A stretch of 64,000 nucleotides of DNA from Diphasiastrum complanatum (taxonomy: Eukaryota > Streptophyta > Lycopodiopsida > Lycopodiales > Lycopodiaceae): NCBI GenBank assembly GCA_029204225.1, contig CM055097.1, forward strand, positions 63,733,662-63,797,661, in the 5' to 3' direction. The notes beneath the pieces were generated by a model. That model searched no databases. It worked only from the letters and a program-made list of their open reading frames with translations, and was not told where the DNA came from. Below are positions 10,674 to 22,220 of the stretch, in pieces (positions within the stretch are counted from its first letter, which is position 1; each line of letters opens with the position of its first letter). Both the position numbers and the translations under genes were made by a program.

Positions 10674-10953
10674 GTGTCGCTTTTTCAAGGGCAGGTATCA
10701 CTTTTCCTCGAAAGGTGAAAAATGCGACAGTTGGCTAAAAAACTTTTCTAAGACTTTTGGAGACAATGTCGCTTTTTTTCGAAGGGTGAAAAAGCTGACT
10801 TTAGGGCAGAAACCGGTTCTAAGGCAAGTGTCGCTTTTCTAAGGGCGGGGGGCAGTGTCGCTTTTTAAAAAAAAGCCGACAGTAAGCCTAAAAACTTCTC
10901 TAAGGCATTTTAGCAAGAGTGTCGTCTTTTTTGCAAAAATGTGACAGTGTCGA
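10674..10953. repeat. cluster of TGTCGCTTTTT hairpins
   Basis: The word TGTCGCTTTTT and its complement-like partner AAAAATGCGACA alternate along this stretch. At least four imperfect hairpins can be drawn, at about 10691-10731, 10765-10799, 10853-10881 and 10918-10953, spaced 64-90 bp apart. Stems pair a T-run with an A-run and are capped by GTCGC/GCGAC-type ends. The flanks (to about 11,095) keep similar words such as TGCGAC and GCACAGTCGC. Open frames here are frameless and Lys/Phe-rich, and I reject them as genes. It could be a decayed foldback element or a hairpin-rich non-coding locus. Confidence 0.6.
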
Positions 10954-11329
10954 GAAAAATTGCCAGAGTTCTTCTCTAAGTGTTTTAAACCTAGGGATGA
11001 ATTTTTCTCATGACCCAAAAATGCGAACTGTGCGACGAAACAGTTCAAAAATGCAGACTGTGCAAAACATAGTTCAAAATGCACAGTCGCTAAGGATTCC
11101 TTAGTGTAGCTCCTATAGTGCCTTTTTGTGTCTAGTTTCTTCAAGCTATCAAAGCACCAACTGTATCGAGTTCCACTAGCAATTCATATAAGTGAAGTTT
11201 TAAGCTAAAAAACTAAAGCTTCATCACTTGTTTGACAAACAAGCAACTGACATACTCACGAAAAATCTTAGAGCAAAAGAAAAACTAAGAAAAAATGCTA
11301 AGGCTTTGAAAGATAGAAACTCTTAGTTT

Positions 11330-11555
11330 TTTCAAATGCAAGATTAAATATTTGTGAAATAATAATACTACTGAGCAAGGCATGATAAAGGTGAGCTTAC
11401 ATCGGAAAAAACCTTTAATATGACAACGATAGAGAGCATTTTGTGCTCCTCAAATGCCGGTCATTAATCTTGCGGATATAGGAGAGAGACAAACTAACAT
11501 TGACTTACGAATTGGACAAAATGAAAGCACAAAACCTCTTATTATCAGAGGAAAC
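11330..11555 (+). pseudogene. inverted stray copy of the giant gene's downstream region
   Basis: This stretch aligns by eye to the minus strand at 21,222-21,533, just beyond the giant gene, with long identical runs. Examples are a 19-base run reading CTTACGAATTGGACAAAAT and the shared GGAGAGAGACAAACT. Translation gives ERDKLTLTYELDKMKAQN, a coiled-coil-like segment, here followed by LLLSEETLTNQ, which is open for longer than in the other copy. About 112 bases present in the 21 kb copy are missing here. The two copies are in opposite orientation, about 10 kb apart. Confidence 0.65.
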
Positions 11556-11795
11556 TCTCACCAACCAAACATTGGTCAGGAAACCTACTTCCTTGAAAAA
11601 AATTATACTTGCAAGTTCTCTTCGATTGCAAAATTTGGTCACTAGAGTCTCCGCTTGTGGTTTTTGTTCCTCTTGCAAGTGTGACAACTCTACGCAATCT
11701 ATATACTTTTCAGAACATTAACGTTACGTTATCAAAAATGAATTTAGGATTTGATAAAAATAGATAACAATGTCATTTTTCAACTACTATGCATT

Positions 11796-12468
11796 CTACC
11801 TTTGGTTTTCAACAAGTGGGGCAAGAACTTCCAAGAGATTCAAGAGTTCCAACTCTCCCATTTTTTTATCACATGTAGATGATTTCCTGGTAACAGACGA
11901 TGTGATCAAACCCTTGGCAATTTTCATCTGGACCATCCTTGGAGCCATGTTTCGATTTGCTGTGATAGCTCTTTCAACCATCCTTTGAATTCTTTCCACA
12001 TCTCATTTGGATGAACCGCACCCCTACATACAACTGGTCTCTTACAACAAGTTAAGGATTCATTTCCCTTAGCAAACAAACTGAAGTCGCATTTTTTCAC
12101 TAGAGTCCCCTTGAAAAAAATGTGATGTTCTTTTTGCCCGTGTTCACAAATGTTGGACAAGCCAAGTTTATGCATTCAAACATCCCTCCACAGTAAGACA
12201 TCTAATATGTATCAAGAGACAAATTGGTCTTCTCACTCGAAGAGCTAGTAGCTGAAAGAGTGATGGACCGACCAGAATTTCTTTGTTTAAAAAAAGTACT
12301 ATCCACAAGGCCCTTTGCAATGAGTTGAACCACAAATTTTGACGAAATGCGACTATCTAATATGTAAATGACATCATTAGTTAAATCCCCAAGAATATCA
12401 ATTGGCACTCGCATGTCCTCACCACCCCCTGTGTCCACCTTAGCATAAACCGTTTGAATTGCATACAT
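11796..12468 (-). pseudogene. degraded Cys-rich, zinc-binding-like coding remnant
   Basis: Minus-strand frames read like a single protein with shifts. At 12,468-12,202 there is VYAKVDTGGGEDMRVPIDIL. Then comes YCGGMFECINLACPTF near 12,190-12,140, next KKCDFSLFAKGNESLTCC with KRPVVCRGAVHPNEMWKEF (about 12,110-11,990), then ERAITANRNMAPRMVQMKIAK (to about 11,920). The Cys/His spacing suggests a zinc-binding domain, as in many transposon-encoded proteins, but I cannot name the family. At least three frame changes and a stop separate the pieces. Confidence 0.35.
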
Positions 12469-12810
12469 TTGGCCCGCTTTTAGTAGTAGTGATGTGCTAC
12501 TTACAGTTGCCCCGCCATTTATAAAGGGTGGAGTAAGTGGTTCGGCCTCGCTACCTTCAAATCAGATTGTTGCAGCCATGTCTATAGTACACACATCAGT
12601 TCTTTCTTTACCTCAAACCAGATCTTTCTAGAACATATACAAATTACATTCAAACCAGTCCGGAATAGAGCCAACCATAAAAAACTACGATCACTGACAC
12701 TATATAACATGAACATTCACTTAGTGAATAAAGAAATTAGCTAATCTCAGAATGGGATCATATTGCATGATGGTGGCCTCAGAGGGATGTTTTCGAGAGA
12801 TAAACAAAAT

Positions 12811-13143
12811 CAAAGAAGAACAACAAAGTCACAAAAGAAAAAACTTCAAAGCCTCACGTCCAGTGTATAAATCATACCTAAAGTAAAGTAATTGATTGGC
12901 ATAGGTACCTTAAATTCACTTTCGAGATTGACATCATGCACTATTCTTGAGGAAGAGACTTGGAATGATGGAAGCTACGTTCCCAATTTGATTTGTCAAT
13001 TCAAAAGCTAGTTGAAAAGAACTTATATTATGAACACTTTTGTAGATGTTGAGAAGATTTGTAAGTGAGAACTTATACCTCACATTACTGAAAGTAAACT
13101 TCCTAGCCTGCTTGCAAGTTGTGTCATAAATCCAGACGGTTCT
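12811..13143 (-). repeat. tandem repeat copy A with coding remnant
   Basis: This is the first of two head-to-tail copies. Both start with CAAAGAAGAACAACAAAGTC and contain the GGAAGCTACGTT...CCAATTTGATTTGTCAATTC block. The minus strand reads as protein here (ARKFTFSNVRYKFSLTNLLN, then FELTNQIGNVASIIPSLF), homologous to copy B. The encoded family is unknown. It may be an upstream part of the Cys-rich remnant on the same strand. Confidence 0.6.
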
Positions 13144-13540
13144 CAAAGAAGAACAACAAAGTCAGATAAGAAAAAACTTCAATGGAATAATGGAGTTGAT
13201 GCAATAACTATTGTACCTATAGCTCACTCTCCACCACAACATAAGTAGAAGAAGAAGACCTATAGCCCTAAACCTTTCATCACGTACGATGTATAAATCA
13301 TTTGGCCTAGTTACTTTAAATTGACTAACGAGATTGAAAGACACTATTCTTGAAAAAGAGAGTTGGAATTATGGAAGCTACGTTGCCAATTTGATTTGTC
13401 AATTCAAAACAAGTTGAGAAATACTCATATTACCAACACTTTCATAGATGTTGAGAAGCTCTGTTGGTGGGAACCGAGGGATCACATTAGCGAAAGTAAA
13501 ATTCCACGCCTGCTTGTAGGTTGTGCATGGCGATCAAAAG
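13144..13540 (-). repeat. tandem repeat copy B with coding remnant
   Basis: This is the second copy. It is about 60 bp longer than copy A owing to an insert after the shared start. Its minus strand encodes the related FANVIPRFPPTELLNIYESV, followed by NQIGNVASIIPTLF in a shifted frame. Stops and shifts differ from copy A, so both copies are decaying independently. Confidence 0.6.
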
Positions 13541-14295
13541 AACAATCAAAATCTTTTCCAAAGACACCTTTGCTAGCAGAATTGGATTCGTGTGATGAGA
13601 CCGGAGGAGACAGAACAAATGAAGAGATTGAGATCAGAGTGGAACTTCACCTCCAAAAATTAATACGTTGCTTGCAAATCCCTAGCAGTGGCTGGTAACT
13701 ATCAATTGGCAACTCAATAACCAACAAAGCCAGGAAAATGTGAGAGAGCCACTTTAGGAGCACTTTAAGCGAGGACGAACTAATAAAACTGGCTGGTAAC
13801 ATAAGACCAAACAAATGTATCCTTGTGAAACGAATATCTCAAAAAAATATCTTGTGACGTGGCCATCGGTGGCCATAAAACGCCCGTAAAAAGTATTGAT
13901 GGCCATGTTATGCCCATTAAACGTACGATTATTTGGAATCGAATATTCTAACTAGTTGTTGGTTATCATTGCAACATACCGCTCTAGACATAATCAAAAA
14001 AATAAAAATGACACACGGAAGCAAAATTTTTTTATGGATGTTTTGTGGCCATTAATGATTGGGTACTAAATGTGAACATGCATGCATAATTTCGTAATGT
14101 CAAAGAAATGCATGTTCGCGTGCCGTGCAGTTTCCTTGATGTGTCTCCAAAGCAAGAGGGAGAGCTATTGTTGGCCCTGCATAACATCAACAGGTGAGGG
14201 CCCTGTATGCAAAAAGTGTGTTGAGCCCTTTCTTTTGATATATTCGCCATGCTTGGAATATTTCAACCGCAACCATCCACTTTTGTAATTTGCAG
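13541..14295. other. intergenic DNA with no recognised gene
   Basis: I see only short unsupported frames. A few GGCCAT words are clustered at about 13,860-13,905 and 14,048. The end of the stretch (AATTTGCAG at 14287-14295) looks like a splice acceptor for the following pseudogene. Confidence 0.5.
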
Positions 14296-15909
14296 GCTTA
14301 CTCGCGTGCATGTGCCACATAATATTGCGCACAATATATTCATGCTGCAAAAGTTTGGTGTTGCCAATAAAGAGATGCTCCTTAGAAGTGTTTCACCGGA
14401 AATCCGCTTGTGGATCGAGACAGAGATGCGTAGAGATCGCGTGGGATCGAGAGATTCATGGTACAATGTGCCCATGACTATTTTGGCACAATTTTTTTTG
14501 AAGGTACATTGTCTAGCGTTGTTATTTATTTTCTTAGTTGAATGCAATATCATGTTTCATTTGTGTACATTATATTGCTCTCTTGTATTTGATCTTGTAG
14601 GACGAGTTTACTTGATTGATCGCAGAGAAGACCGGAGAATTGACTGATCGGCACTCACTGCCGAAGAATATAGAATGCAGGAAAGCAAGGCAATTGAGGT
14701 ATCATTGTTCATTTGTTGTTGCAATTTTGTTAAATTGTTGGCAAATATGATGTTGTTTCACTGTGCATTTTGACTTGAAAACATGAGGCAAAGTGTTGAA
14801 CAAAGGATACATACTAGGATATATTGCAAATCCCTTGAATGGGTAGGAGTTTTTTAATGTGCTTTTTGGTATTGATTGGAATGCAAAGGGTAATGTGGTG
14901 ATAGAAGACAAATTGCAGTTGATAGCCTCATCCACGGTCAAAACATCAAGGTGAGTATTCATTATTTTGTAATCATTGAATAATTTAGTGGACATTTTTT
15001 GTCATTTGCTTGCACATTATGAACATGTCTTATTCCATGTTTTTTTTTAGTATAGGAAGGGAGAGATCCTGCGCACCTTGTCATTGGCAAAACAAGTGAG
15101 AGATGTTGCTAGCATGCCAAGTGACAACAAAGGTTTTAGAAAATTTATGGCTAAAGAGACATATTGGTTCCATATGTCACAAGAGTGCAAATCACTAGTG
15201 TCTTGTTTTGACTCGAGGCACGACATCATGCTTCGGCATGAAACTATATCGTTATTGGATCATCCTCACGTAGGTGGGATATGTGTGAGATGATGGTTCA
15301 CTCGAAGAGGTAATTAGTCTGCTTTTTCATTGGTACTCTGTCCTCCCATGTCAAAGCATCAAGAGTGTTGATGAAATTCCTACATACAGGTAACGAACTT
15401 GTCTATGTTAGTGTTTCAATGCAATGGAGCCGATGACATGTACTTGAACCGAAAGGCTGGCCATAAAGTCGACAAGTCAGCATTTCCCCTTAGATCCAAC
15501 TGGTTTTTCTATAACAACAACAAAAAATTGGCCTTGAAGGATGGAGGTGCGAGGGGGGGCAGAGTGGTCTCTAGATCTTTACAAGTGATTCTTTCTGTTG
15601 TTCAACTTCATTAACAACTTTCTTTTTGTTGTTGTTATCCAAAAATGTCATATTTGCTTTTCACCTTTTTGCAAAAATGGTTTTTGTCAATGCTTGCTCA
15701 TTTGTTCATGCAACAATTGATTTACTTATTTTCCTTTGTGCAGGTTTCTCACAAGACCATTCACGTGTAAAGGGGATGGGATCATAGACCTTTACGCTGG
15801 CACCGGGGGGCTTGTACGGACTACAAGGGAGTCAAGGAGGCATTGTTGTTGCATAAAGAGCGACTTGGAATTGTTTCGTGACTTTCTTGAGCCCATTAAT
15901 AATTCCTAG
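14296..15909 (+). pseudogene. decayed multi-exon gene ending in a methyltransferase-like motif
   Basis: Exon-like pieces are bounded by GT-AG signals. At 14,296-14,503 there is LTRVHVPHNIAHNIF and FGVANKEMLLRSVSPEIRLW. At 14,601-14,698 there is EKTGELTDRHSLPKNIECRK. A piece ending at 14,950 holds YILGYIANPLNG, a TAG, then FFNVLFGIDWNAKGNVVIED. One from 15,056 has KGEILRTLSLAKQVRDVASM. A piece at about 15,400-15,590 includes VDKSAFPLRSNWFFYNNN. The last is 15,744-15,909, with GDGIIDLYAGTGGL, CCCIKSDLELFRDFLEPI and a TAG stop. DLYAGTGG followed by an acidic SD about 20 residues on matches motif I and the adenosine-binding acid of DNA adenine/cytosine-N4-type methyltransferases. Stops at about 14,613 and 14,845 and a phase clash before the last exon indicate a pseudogene or a transposon-borne copy. 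The function is inferred from one motif. Confidence 0.45.
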
Positions 15910-16071
15910 TGCCAGTTTTAGAGAATATTTTGTCGGAACATATCACGCTTGAAACTAATAGTAATTAGCAGTTTGAGGTTGCAAAATGAATGTACGTTAC
16001 TGCCATTTGAATACATGTTATTGTCATCTTTTGTGTTGGCCAACTTTTATTACTAAACAATTTCTTTGCCC

Positions 16072-17118
<1,047 letters not shown>

Positions 17119-19164
17119 ACACACATATTTATCTAGCAGAGATTGTAGTGCTGAAAAATATCTTGCCTATATATGTCTATTGCTTTCCATTGTTTTGTTT
17201 AATGTTAGTGCTGACTAAGAAACTATCAAATTTTTGGGGCCTTTCAAGAATTGTTTTATTGTTGCTTCGTGCCAACACAACAACAATTTGGAGGTTTGAA
17301 AGTTATCTGGTTAGTATTACGACTTGGTTATGAGTTCAAAACCAAAGTAAAGATCAAACACAACTCTCTGGAATGTGGTGGCAGCTGGGAACCATGGTTC
17401 CACTAAAGCTCAAAAAATTAGCACTAGGAGCCATGGAGTGGTGTTACGACAAGGTTATGGATCTTGTTCATGCAAACCAGACCGGTGCTAACAGACAGCC
17501 CTTGTACAGCTAGTTTTGGGACCAACTAAAAAGTTGGAACTGTTTACTAAAGATATTTTTGTGGCCAAGCTACAGTTTGTCTTGAACATCTTGTGGCACA
17601 CGAGGAAATAGTATCTCACTAAACAATAGTTTCTTGTTTGATGTAAGATAGTACTCTAGATGTTCTTGTGATAACAACATCTTGGGCTCCAATCTACATA
17701 CATCCGATCACTTCAATTTGTATCTTGTACATACATTGATGATTGATAACATATTAAGAAGGAAATGTTCAATATCATACAAATGCAGTTTTTTAGTTTG
17801 GGTTTTCATGAAGCACAACTACAAAGCTTTCACTGTAGTGGCAGGTCTACAATTGCTCAGAAGTTTAATAAGCACAATAGCTGTAACATTATGTATGTTT
17901 GAGTACAAACAAAAAAGACAAATGCACTGTAGGGTCAATATAGTAAATCTTGCGTCACTAGCAACTGTATTGATCAACCGGTCAATGTTGAGCAGACATT
18001 TCCTCTGGGTCACCTGACATCAAGCATTTAAAATCCACTTGAACATAGAAATTTTTAGTACTATATTTTTATGAGCTGCGAACTTAGTTTTGATGACCAG
18101 AAGGGCCTGCTTGTTTGGTCCATGCAACATGATTTATTGGATTTGAATCTTAGCAAACTTGGAAAGCTACGATTCATCCTGAAAAAATGAAACTGTTATG
18201 TTCTCCCTTCAGAAAGTAGCAAGCTGATATAAAACAATCCAGTAATAAATTTTAATGTAGCACTACAGCTTCAACAATGGTCTTCTCCAAAGATTGTCTA
18301 CCAGCCTGCCAGTTTATGAAGAAATATATTGTGCACATGTAACTCCGCCTTGAATTCTTCTGATGACTACCAAAAATGACTCTCACATTTAGAAGAATAA
18401 CATTGTTGGCAATTACTATTCTATTGATTATTTATCTCTCTTATAAACATCGTGCATTCTTCATTGAAGTGGCTAGCAATACTACAATTGTAGGACCCAC
18501 ACATCCCATACAACTTACCTCCATGTATGTAATTATGCTATATGTATGCCAATAATGTTCAGAAAAATTGCCACTACATATCTTTCCTCTAGATGTCTAA
18601 TGCTTTCCATTGTTTTGTTTGCTTAATGTTGCCAACAAAAAAACGTGCCTAAAAAAAGCTCCCCAAATTACCAAAAAGCTCGCTAAGAAATCGCACTCTC
18701 TTCCTTTCATATAAATGTAATTAATTAGCATTTAGAAGCTCACTCACTAACTTCCTATGAAAGTAAAACTTTTTATGATTACTATTCAACAATTCAGATG
18801 ATCTTTTATTTCTTTACTCGTGCATCTCCCTTTTCATTTTTCACTATAATGAAAGCATGAATTTTGTTTTTCGCTATACGTATATTCCATGGTGTGCTCT
18901 GAATAAAACTATTTTGCTTCAAGAAGACGTGTTTCATTGTTTGAGATAGCATGCGTGAGGGAGATGGAACACACTTGAAAACACCCCATGAGGTGCAGTG
19001 AGGAGGGGCGCACCAATCACTGTGTGACATTTTGTTGCATGTCACACAATGATGGGATTAAGATTTTTCACAAAACTTGATGTGAGACAATCACTTGCCA
19101 ATGATATTCATGAGCTTTTGACTCTATTACATGTGCAACAATTGGAATGTGTTACTTCATTCGA

Positions 19165-19198
19165 ATTAAAAATGATGGGAAAACCCATCATTTTTAAT
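19165..19198. repeat. perfect 15-bp inverted repeat with AAAA loop
   Basis: ATTAAAAATGATGGG and its exact complement flank a four-base loop. It is isolated, with no T-tract or gene beside it, and could be the tip of a small foldback element. Confidence 0.8.
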
Positions 19199-19926
19199 AA
19201 AAGTAGGGATATTATTCTTTGAGAGGGCTTGAAAAACTTATGGGTCAACTAGAAGTCAATCACAATGCCAAGTTCATTGGTGAGGGCCCAAACCTTTGTA
19301 GGGGTGAAAATGTGCCTATTAATGCTAAGGGAAGGGAGTTTTGCCAGCCGGCCCCGTGCATGACGTAGAGGAGAGGCTGGGACCCGTGGAGCCTGAAAAC
19401 TGGGAGTGAGGAGTGCCGACTTGGCCATTGATTCTGGAGAGAACGGACTAGGTATTCTTGATGCGGAGGTGGGCTATCGGCTGTAGCACTCCGAGCTGCT
19501 GGAGCGGCGAGACAACAGTAGCCCACCATCGGATCACGAATACCAGACATAGTAGTTGTGATCCAACGATGCAGATTACTTGCATTTTCAAATCTCTGCT
19601 ATGACTCAGAACGTGGCTCTTCATATTTAACCGGATGATGCCATGTGTCCGATATGACTCCTCACAACTGCTATGGGAGCATGAACAGATTCTGGAGAGA
19701 ACAATAGACATTTGAAGGCCGTTCTATCACCCGGAGCATGTTCTTGAAGGCCATTCTTGACGTCAAAAACAAGCCGGGTGACGCTTCATGTGAAGAGGCC
19801 CTAATGGAAGAAGATGTAATACCTTAATAATAAAACACAAAAAAAATTGCTCCATTTGGCCACGTAAAAAGTTCAAAGCAAAAGCGATGCACCCCGCCGC
19901 CGCGTGTGAGGGATATGGCACACTTG

Positions 19927-19989
19927 GAGAGAGAGACAGAGAGAAAAGGGGAGGAAGACGAGGAGAGCGAGAGAAAGAGAGAGAGATGC
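19927..19989. repeat. GA-rich purine tract
   Basis: An imperfect (GA)n stretch with interruptions. Frames on both strands are low-complexity Arg/Glu or Ser/Leu. Confidence 0.7.
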
Positions 19990-20725
19990 TTGTACTATAC
20001 AATCAATATACATGAAGAAAAAAGCAAACAAGCAATGAAGCTGACTGGAAAGCAACTAAAAGGTTTAAAACATCGAAGCTATGAACATTGCTATCATCAC
20101 ATACAAAGCTGCTTAGGTTTTACAACACCAGAGTTTCGGTGCTCAACAATATCACCGCTGAACTGCATGGCAGCGGAAGAATATCTTCATATTACATAAT
20201 AAGAAGAAGAAGTATTATGGTTTTGACAAAAGTAGCTTCGTGTGGCATCTTAGTGATACTTTCTGTGGCAGCTTTATCTAAGAGTTTCAGAAAAACGTAA
20301 ATCTTATCTGAGCACATTTACAATCCTTCCAAATCAGAAAAGCAACGAGCTGAGTGTTAAACAGTAGGTGCTAGGTTGTGCCAATTGATGTTGCTCGGCG
20401 TGCCTTCTTTCTGCTTCGGCCCTTGGTTTTCAAGTTTGCATTTTTGAATCAGGGTTTGGCGTTTCTTGGAATATTGTTGGTGCGAGTTTCAGGAGCAACA
20501 CATGGATCGGACTCGCGGCATCCTGCATTTAGTACTTGCTCAAGTTCTGGATTTCAATCCCTTTCTGCAGAACCATAATGAAGGTTAGTTTCTTCAAGCA
20601 GTATCAGTAAGATTAATTATTTGACACTACTACCCTATTTATCATAGGTTTGTGATTTTACCTTACAGAGTCTATCAACTCCAAAAGCACGACATGTATG
20701 TCGGTAACTTGAGCAACTCTTTTAC

Positions 20726-22220
20726 TCATGGTAGTTGGAGTTGCAAGTTTTCTAGGAGGCCTTCTTTATCATTAGTTATGTAAAAGAAATTTTCAGTAGA
20801 AGGCGTATGCAATGCTTGCGGTTCATTTGCGATTCCTACTTTTTGAGCTTCTTCTCCAATGCGTGGCTCCGATTGAGCTGTCTCTGCATGGGACATTGCA
20901 AGCTTTGTCTCCTCACAATCGATTGTGTTAGTGGATTGACAGTTGCTTCCGATATATTTTTGCCTAATCCATCCTGCAATATATCTGCAGGTGCAGCTCT
21001 TTCTGTAGGACGACCGATTCAAGTCCTTTCAAGTTTTGATCATTGGATCATTCGGGATATCAAATTCAAAATGGATGATGGGAAGAGTTGTTCTTCGTTG
21101 CTAACTACTGACTCCTCCATCTAGATCTGCACGGTCCTCCTCCTCGCCAGCTTTCTTTCTTGTTCAAAGAAACCGAAGTTTACTAGCCTTCACGACGTTT
21201 ACCTCTCCCATGTTGTTAATTGTTTCCTCTGATGATAAGGTTCTGTGCTTTCATTTTGTCCAATTCGTAAGTCGATGTGAGTTTGTCTCTCTCCTGTATC
21301 CGCAAGATTAGTGACCAGCATTTGAGGGGCACGGAATGCTCTCTACCTGTGAAATTTTCTTATTTGCTTCATTCTATGGTATTGGTTGCCAGTCTTGTTC
21401 TTGCAGCGCGTCTGCTTCTTTTGCTGTCATACCTGATAATGTTGTTTGTGAGCTAGTCGTTGTATTAAAGGATTTTTCCGATGTAGGCTTACCTTTATCA
21501 TGCACTTGCTCAGTAGCTTATTTTTTCACAAATCTTTCAGCTCGCATTCTTTACCCTAGGTGACTTTGTCAAGTCTGAGTTTGGTAAAGAATTCAAACTC
21601 TTGGATTCTTTAGGGGTAGGGTGTAGTATCTGCTCTTCCCGCTGACAACACTTTAAAGTGAGTCACTCATCAAATCTAATTAGGACACGTGTAGCTAGCC
21701 TACCTAACTAACTCGATCCACATCACATCACAAATTCATCTTGGCAAAATCATGAAAGTAGATGTGGATTAGCTCGAGCTACAAATTTTAGCAAAATAAT
21801 GGAGGAAGCACCTTGAATAGATCCAATTGAGATCCAATACCAAAAACACCATCCAATTTAGTGTTCACTAGCTTTTCCTTGGCTTTGACTCCACTATAAG
21901 GCTCCATCAGCTCCTCCATGCTGTCCTATTGATTCACTATCCCAGCTCTTGCACCACTTTGCTGCTCCTGCTATTGTACCTGATAATGGTACTTGGGCTG
22001 GTAGTCGAATTAAACTTATCATGTGCTTGGTTTCTGCAAGTCTTTCAGCATCGGGAGTTCTTCATCGACACAGGAAAGTACATTTTGACCTTCAAATCAG
22101 CCTCCGCCATTTCATTTTCTACTTCATCTGCTAACGGTGATTTTGAAGCAGTAGCCAGACCAGTATTTGTTGCTGGTTTAGAGTCAACTATTCATATTCT
22201 TGCTCTATATCATTAAATTT
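20726..22220 (-). pseudogene. decayed or spliced continuation of the giant repeat gene
   Basis: After the giant gene's TAG, minus-strand coding character continues in pieces with shifts and stops: DIEQEYE, then DSKPATNTGLATASKSPLADE (the opening echoes the repeat motif ADSKSEP), then VDEELPMLKDLQKPST near 22,070-22,020. That last piece is a near copy of VDEELPELTDVQKLDT inside the gene's own C-terminal tail. Next are a pair of related blocks sharing CCATTATCAGGTA or CATTATCAGGTA (about 21,985 and 21,432), EQVHDKGKPTSEKSFNTTTS, ERDKLTSTYELDKMKAQN (21,295-21,240) and finally EETKLAMSHAETAQSEPRIG to a TGA at 20,726. A CAG|GTATGA donor-like site at 21,432 and a TTTCACAG acceptor-like site at 21,347 could bound an 86-base intron. 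I favour an old, degrading C-terminal extension, but genuine small exons cannot be excluded. Confidence 0.5.

Larger units (their letters stand above)
17127..20725. other. 3.6 kb without a supported gene
   Basis: Frames are short and lack domain-like composition. Notable items are a perfect hairpin at 19165-19198, a GA-rich purine tract at about 19,927-19,989, two copies of GATTCTGGAGAGAAC (about 19,430 and 19,690), and a spaced inverted pair GGTGGGCTA...TAGCCCACC at about 19,470 and 19,517. A short duplicated phrase containing CTTTCCATTGTTTTGTTT lies at about 17,183 and 18,602. The 19.26-19.75 kb part is noticeably more GC-rich than its surroundings, but no protein is recognised in it. Confidence 0.55.

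Noticed and set aside
10591-11144. Open frames over the hairpin cluster
   Set aside because: Composition follows the T-runs and A-runs, frames exist on both strands, and there is no domain-like content.
17682-18017. A 111-residue plus-strand open frame
   Set aside because: The surrounding DNA is AT-rich and non-coding in character, and the peptide shows no domain or conserved pattern.
19439-19530. Spaced inverted repeat GGTGGGCTA/TAGCCCACC as a structured RNA
   Set aside because: Only nine bases pair across a loop of nearly 40 bases, with no further covarying structure visible.
19260-19711. Overlapping minus-strand open frames of 87-96 residues in a GC-richer stretch
   Set aside because: They have no recognisable motif, two overlapping frames compete, and there is no splice or promoter context. 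I treat them as chance.
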